DNA from: an uncultured Alphaproteobacteria bacterium
GTDB taxonomy: Bacteria; Pseudomonadota; Alphaproteobacteria; Rs-D84
Reading direction: 5' to 3'
DNA: 64,000 nt
NCBI GenBank assembly: GCA_944389515.1
Contig: CALXMQ010000006.1
Span: 1 to 64,000, forward strand
The notes beneath the pieces are model-generated. The model did not search any database. It saw nothing but the letters and a program-made list of their open reading frames with translations, and was not told the origin of the DNA. Each line of letters starts with the position of its first letter. Position 1 is the stretch's first letter. Position numbers and translations under genes: made by a program. Positions 60,001 through 64,000 of the stretch are shown one piece after another.

Positions 60001-61172
60001 CAATGATGATTGTCAGCGACGGCGATATGGTTGACAAAGGGGCCAAGGTCGCAGAATGGGATCCGTATTCAAATACAATAATCGCGGAAAAAGACGGTAT
60101 CGTTCAATTCCAAGATTTGATTGAAAACGTTTCTTACCAAGAAGAAGTTGATTCCACAACAGGTATCACATCGCGCAAGGTTATAAATTGGAAGGCAAAT
60201 ACCAAGAAAGCCTTGAATCCTGCGATTACGTTGGTCAATGATCGCGGTGAAGTTATATCGTTGGGTGGTAAAAAGATTGCCGAATATCTGTTGCCGATGT
60301 ATTCAATTCTGAACGTATCAAATGGTGCAACTGTTACCGCAGGTGATATTTTGGCACGTATCCCGGTTCAAACCAAACGTACAGGCGATATTACCGGTGG
60401 TTTGCCACGTGTAAACGAATTATTAGAAGTTCGTCGTCCGTCTAATCCGGCATTGCTGGCTGAAATTGACGGTACCATTGAATTGGAAGATGCGAAATCC
60501 AAAATCATTATTCGCATTATGCCAGATGATGGTACGGCACCTGTTGAATACGCTGTGCCAAAGGGAACAAATCTGTTGGTGCGCAGTGGCGACGTTGTTA
60601 AAAAGGCTGATAAACTGGTCGATGGTGACCCAGTACCCCAGGATATTTTACGTATCTTGGGTCAGAAAGCCTTGGCAACATTTATGGTTGAACAAATTCA
60701 GCAGGTTTATCGCTTGCAGGGTGTGTCAATCAACGACAAGCATATTGAAATTCTGATACGTGAAATGACGCGTCGTGTTGAAATTACAAATCCTGGTGAC
60801 ACAGGCTTCTTGATGGGCCAGGTTGTTGACCGTGTTGATTTCGAAGAAGAAAATGCACGCGTTGTACATGATGGTGGAAAACCAGCCGAAGCATCCCAGG
60901 TATTGGTTGGTTTAACACGCGCATCATTGACATCACGTTCATTTATTTCCAATGCGTCGTTCCAACAAACAACCAAGGTATTAGTTGATGCCGCAATCAG
61001 TGGCGCAACCGATAAATTGGTTGGTATAAACGAAAACTTGATTGTTGGTCGTCTGATTCCGGTCGGAACAGGTGCGTATGTTCGCCGTGTTCGTGAAATC
61101 GCCCGTGAAGAAGAACGCGCTGAAAAATTGGCGCGCGAAGGTAACGCCCAACAGCAGTTGTTGGATATATAA
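57063..61172 (+). CDS. rpoC: RNA polymerase beta-prime subunit
   Basis: 1369 aa. The zinc ribbon ([20 protein letters not shown]), the lid/rudder region and the catalytic [12 protein letters not shown] with three Mg-binding Asp are intact, as are the bridge-helix part ([18 protein letters not shown]) and [27 protein letters not shown] precedes the ATG. It follows rpoB by 73 bases that contain a small hairpin near 57000-57030. Confidence 0.98.
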   Translation: [1369 protein letters not shown]

Positions 61173-61194
61173 TTGGATAATAAAACAACAAAAA

Positions 61195-61225
61195 CGCCCG
61201 GTTGTCCATTTATGGGCACCGGGCG
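61195..61225 (+). other. Stable hairpin after rpoC
   Basis: CGCCCGGT (61195-61202) pairs with ACCGGGCG (61218-61225), with CCAT/ATGG continuing the stem inside. No T-run follows, so it is not a classical terminator; it ends 12 bases before the next start codon and may limit its translation. Confidence 0.65.
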
Positions 61226-61236
61226 CAGGTGTGTAA

Positions 61237-61635
61237 ATGACTGAAATCCCTGCTATATTTTGTGACATAGATGGTGTTGTAAATAAAAAGTTTGCGATTG
61301 CAAACTATGACCGCTTTGGTGAACCAAACGACAACATGATACGCGTTTTGGAAACATTAGGGCGTGATTTTACAATCGTCTTTATCACAGGACGTTGGGC
61401 AATCGGTCAAGAAAAGGTTGAACAACATATACACAATATGTTGCCAAATATTAAAAAGCGTGTATTTTGCAAGCCGCATGATTATCCTGGCACAACCGCA
61501 GAATACAAATTGGCAACAGTATCAGATTTAGAACGCCAAGGATATAAGTTTTATTTGGGCCTGGACGATCACAGTGCGGTGATTGGGTTATTACATAATC
61601 ACGGTATGTTTGTTGCCCGGGTTATATCTGAATAA
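61237..61635 (+). CDS. Small HAD-superfamily phosphatase
   Basis: 132 aa with minimal HAD motifs: FCDIDGVVN (two Asp), VFITGR and the late acidic LGLDDH. There is no cap domain, as in polynucleotide-kinase-type phosphatases, so a macromolecular or phosphoprotein substrate is possible but unproven. AGGTG lies upstream of the ATG, just after the hairpin at 61195-61225. Confidence 0.72.
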   Translation: MTEIPAIFCDIDGVVNKKFAIANYDRFGEPNDNMIRVLETLGRDFTIVFITGRWAIGQEKVEQHIHNMLPNIKKRVFCKPHDYPGTTAEYKLATVSDLERQGYKFYLGLDDHSAVIGLLHNHGMFVARVISE

Positions 61636-61702
61636 TAAACTTTTCCTTGCAAATGCGTCAGATTTTAATAAAATACCTAACTGTAAATAAAAGGATAGTA
61701 AA

Positions 61703-61852
61703 ATGGCAACGCCAAAAAGTAAAACAAGTAAAGCACGTTCCGCCCAGCGTCGTTCGCATGATGCATTGTCTGTAATGCCATGCACAGTATGCAAAACATG
61801 CGGTGAAAAAAAACGTCCGCATCATGTATGCCCGGCGTGTGGTGCGAAATAA
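61703..61852 (+). CDS. rpmF: Ribosomal protein L32
   Basis: 49 aa, MATPKSKTSKARSAQRRSHD then VMPCTVCKTCGEKKRPHHVC and PACGAK. Four Cys form the zinc ribbon (C+ type). AAAGGA precedes the ATG. rpmF ahead of plsX is the classic order linking translation and phospholipid synthesis. Confidence 0.96.
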   Translation: MATPKSKTSKARSAQRRSHDALSVMPCTVCKTCGEKKRPHHVCPACGAK

Positions 61853-61874
61853 TTTACACCCAGGGGGATTAAAG

Positions 61875-61918
61875 GCAGAACATGGCGCATGTGAAATTCG
61901 TGCCGTTCTGCTTTTTTA
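61875..61918 (+). terminator. Terminator-like stem-loop between rpmF and plsX
   Basis: GCAGAAC (61875-61881) pairs with GTTCTGC (61905-61911), with TGGC/GCC pairing inside, followed by six T residues. plsX begins 11 bases after the T-run. Confidence 0.75.
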
Positions 61919-61928
61919 ATGTGATACA

Positions 61929-62993
61929 ATGTCAGCAGTAAAAAAAATCATAGCGATTGATGCAATGGGGGGCGATAAAGGCCCAAATGCCGTATTGGGC
62001 GGCATGAACCAGTTTTTGTATCAAAATGGCGAAGATAAAGTTTTTTTCCGTCTGTTTGGGCAAACAAAAAAATTAAACCCATTGTTGGCAAAATATCCAC
62101 GTGTTGCCCGTAACTGCGAAGTTATTGATGCGCCCGGGGTTATCCATGGCACGGACAAGGTTCGTGATGTTATTCGCCATGCCCAAGATACATCTATGTA
62201 CATGGCGATTATGGATGTACGCCAGGGAAATTCTGCCGCAGTGGTCAGTGCCGGTAATACAGGTATTTTAATGTCTTTATCTAAATTGGCATTAAAAACG
62301 ATTGACGGGATTTCACGTCCAGCCATTACCACGATGTTGCCATCTGGGGGTGGTGATTCACGTGTGGTTGTTCTGGATTTGGGTGCAAATGTTCATTGTG
62401 ATGAACGCGATTTATTTGACTTTGCAATATTGGGCAGTGTTTATGCCGAAATTATTGGGCATATGCCGCGACCAAAGGTTGGGGTTTTGAACATTGGTTC
62501 CGAAGAAACCAAGGGTAACGAGGTTCTGCAAAAATTAAACAAAATTTTAACAGAACACAAAGATGAATTACCATACGAATATATTGGATTCGTAGAAGGT
62601 AATGATATCGGCGGTGGTAATGTCCAGGTCGTTGTAACAGATGGATTTACTGGCAATATCGTATTAAAAACTGTCGAAGGTACCGCGAAATTGATTAAAC
62701 GTGTTTTGGTTGATAATCTGAAAAAATCGATATTGGCAATCATTGGTGCGTTTTTCTTGGTTCATGTGTTCAAACGTTTGAAAAATAAAATTGATCCGCG
62801 TTCATATGCTGGTGCAACATTTTTAGGGTTAAAGGGCTTTGCCGTAAAAACCCATGGTAACAGTGATGCGTTGGCGTTTGCGAATTCTATTAAATACGCA
62901 TCTGATTTAACGGGGGCAAATTTGAACGATGTTATTGCGGCGCGTGCATCATCTGTTTCAAAAATTCGTGAAGAAATAACAAACCAAGAATAA
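61929..62993 (+). CDS. plsX: Phosphate acyltransferase PlsX
   Basis: 354 aa. It converts acyl-ACP to acyl-phosphate for phosphatidic acid synthesis. IAIDAMGGDKGPNAVLGG, VSAGNTGILMSLSKLAL and VEGNDIGGGNVQVVVTDGF are conserved. The ATG at 61929 is preferred although it has no ribosome site and sits right behind a terminator-like hairpin. The usual partner fabH is not in the next kilobase. Confidence 0.95.
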   Translation: MSAVKKIIAIDAMGGDKGPNAVLGGMNQFLYQNGEDKVFFRLFGQTKKLNPLLAKYPRVARNCEVIDAPGVIHGTDKVRDVIRHAQDTSMYMAIMDVRQGNSAAVVSAGNTGILMSLSKLALKTIDGISRPAITTMLPSGGGDSRVVVLDLGANVHCDERDLFDFAILGSVYAEIIGHMPRPKVGVLNIGSEETKGNEVLQKLNKILTEHKDELPYEYIGFVEGNDIGGGNVQVVVTDGFTGNIVLKTVEGTAKLIKRVLVDNLKKSILAIIGAFFLVHVFKRLKNKIDPRSYAGATFLGLKGFAVKTHGNSDALAFANSIKYASDLTGANLNDVIAARASSVSKIREEITNQE

Positions 62994-62995
62994 TA

Positions 62996-63018
62996 AAGCC
63001 CACATTTGTGGGTTTTTT
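62996..63018 (+). terminator. Intrinsic terminator of plsX
   Basis: CCCAC and GTGGG pair around ATTT, followed by six T residues. Confidence 0.8.
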
Positions 63019-63093
63019 ATTTGGGAAAACGTCCGTATTGATATTATCTGTATTTTTTCTGACCCTGATTTATATAAAACCAGGGGGAATAAA

Positions 63094-64000
63094 ATGCGTA
63101 AACAAACATCATTGATTGCAGTATTATGTGTGTGCTGGGCAACATCAGCCTTCGCCACAGACGCACCAGATTTCAACACTTTTTACAGTTTATATAAAAC
63201 CGCCACATCACAAAATGATATAACCGTGACAAATGATTTAGTTGCCACGCGTTTATTGAGTGTCCCAGGGGCAGAAACAACCGTTATCAATGGCGGTGGA
63301 TTTGCGTTTAACGGTGGTGCGTTTGACGGTTTTACCATATCGCGTGATTATACATTTTCGATATCAAATGCCGGCACATTTAATGTAACAGATGAATCTG
63401 TGCAAATTGAAAAGTCGTATAATAACTTTGCACGTACCCCCCAAGGCGGTGTAATCGCAAACCTGGGCGGCAGTGTCAATATTGTAAATTCTGCATTTTC
63501 TGACAACGTGTCGTCATATGGTGGTGGGGTTTTATATCAAAACGATAATGGTAATGCCAACATTTCAAATTCTGTATTTGATTCAAATCGTGCCACGCGT
63601 GGTGACGGCGGCGTTTTGTATAATGAATATGAAACAACATCAACATTTACCAACACTGTTTTTCAAAATAATTCTGCGCCAAATGGGTATGGTGGTGTGG
63701 CATTTAATGACGGTACATTAAATATTTCTGACAGTTTAATTGCGTCAAACAGTGCATCTGGCGGTGGCGCAGGACTGTATAATTCAAACACAATGAATTT
63801 GACCAATGTCCGATTTATAAATAATACATCAACAGAAAGTGCCGGTGCGGTATACAGCACTGGTATGATGAATTTAACCGCCGGTATATTTGAAAATAAT
63901 TCTGGTGATACAGGTGGTGCAATCGGCAATTATGGCATAATTGGTGATACTTTGTTTGCGCAAATATCAGATTCTCGATTTTCTGGTAACAGTGCAACAT
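63094..64000 (+). CDS. Pmp-like beta-helix surface protein, N-terminal part (3' end outside window)
   Basis: The frame is open from the ATG at 63094 to the window end (302 codons). A signal peptide (RKQTSLIAVLCVCWATSAFA) precedes repeats built of a GG-A/V-h-Y turn and an F-x-x-N strand: SYGGGVLYQ, VFDSNRATRGDGGVLYN, VFQNNSAPNGYGGVAFN, FINNTSTESAGAVYS, IFENNSGDTGGAIGN. This resembles chlamydial polymorphic membrane proteins and other right-handed beta-helix autotransporters, so a surface adhesin is likely. A C-terminal beta-barrel would confirm it. AGGGGGA lies upstream, partly in a CCCTG/CAGGG hairpin. Confidence 0.8.
   Translation, partial: MRKQTSLIAVLCVCWATSAFATDAPDFNTFYSLYKTATSQNDITVTNDLVATRLLSVPGAETTVINGGGFAFNGGAFDGFTISRDYTFSISNAGTFNVTDESVQIEKSYNNFARTPQGGVIANLGGSVNIVNSAFSDNVSSYGGGVLYQNDNGNANISNSVFDSNRATRGDGGVLYNEYETTSTFTNTVFQNNSAPNGYGGVAFNDGTLNISDSLIASNSASGGGAGLYNSNTMNLTNVRFINNTSTESAGAVYSTGMMNLTAGIFENNSGDTGGAIGNYGIIGDTLFAQISDSRFSGNSAT

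Noticed and set aside
1-64000. CRISPR array, rRNA operon, transposase or integrase gene
   Set aside because: No regularly spaced direct repeats, no rRNA sequence and no recombinase motifs were seen anywhere in the window.

Overview
This 64 kb window looks like a chromosomal segment of a low-to-moderate GC alphaproteobacterium. The support is a GapR/DUF2312 nucleoid protein, a MerR-type regulator after gyrA, a VirB8-VirB9-VirB10 type IV secretion set, SPOR-domain proteins and the tRNA-Trp-secE-nusG-rplKAJL-rpoBC cluster. Genes are tightly packed, intrinsic terminators are frequent, and both pyruvate phosphate dikinase and pyruvate kinase are present. An uncultured host-associated lineage is plausible, but that is inference. 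There is no rRNA, no CRISPR array, no transposase and no prophage.

Layout. 0-5.3 kb: end of a transglutaminase-like gene, several small unknown genes, a serine hydrolase, a CCC1/VIT-type membrane protein, 3-methyladenine DNA glycosylase, a HigBA-like toxin-antitoxin pair and TsaC. 5.4-15 kb: ppdK, a PagL-like outer-membrane protein, and two large paralogous secreted proteins (Ser/Thr/Arg-rich, then Cys-rich) on either side of rplU-rpmA. Two copies of a palindromic intergenic element also flank rplU-rpmA. 15-20 kb: a structured RNA with its own promoter and terminator, a small XRE protein, rpmH with two tiny overlapping genes instead of rnpA, gyrA and a MerR regulator. 20-20.7 kb: tRNA-Glu and tRNA-Gln separated by a run of adjacent hairpins and partial copies of the tRNA-Gln 3' end. 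20.8-26.3 kb: a marR-tolC-adaptor-RND efflux operon whose pump lacks the usual proton-relay residues. 26.4-42.8 kb: housekeeping genes (rmuC, def, fmt, truA, comEC-like, pyrG, gapR, pyk, dacA-like, recR, rsmA, a Kef-type antiporter, lspA, yidC). 42.8-48.9 kb: two conserved-looking unknown genes, then the virB8-virB9-virB10 operon, all on the minus strand. 49.1-61.2 kb: tRNA-Trp, secE, nusG, a 60-codon unknown gene, rplK-rplA-rplJ-rplL and rpoB-rpoC. 61.2-64 kb: a small HAD phosphatase, rpmF, plsX and the start of a Pmp-like repeat protein cut by the window end.

How it fits together. Most of the window is core information processing. The accessory interest lies in cell-envelope genes: an unusual T4SS core (VirB9 fused to a SPOR domain, VirB10 carrying an Ig-like insert and a Cys-rich tail) with its own palindromic GTAAC-type sites, the paired Cys-rich secreted proteins, the Pmp-like protein and an atypical RND pump. 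A second theme is intergenic structure: palindromic repeats, hairpin runs beside tRNA genes, repeated tRNA 3' ends and an unrecognised structured RNA. No homology search was possible, so family names rest on motif recognition.
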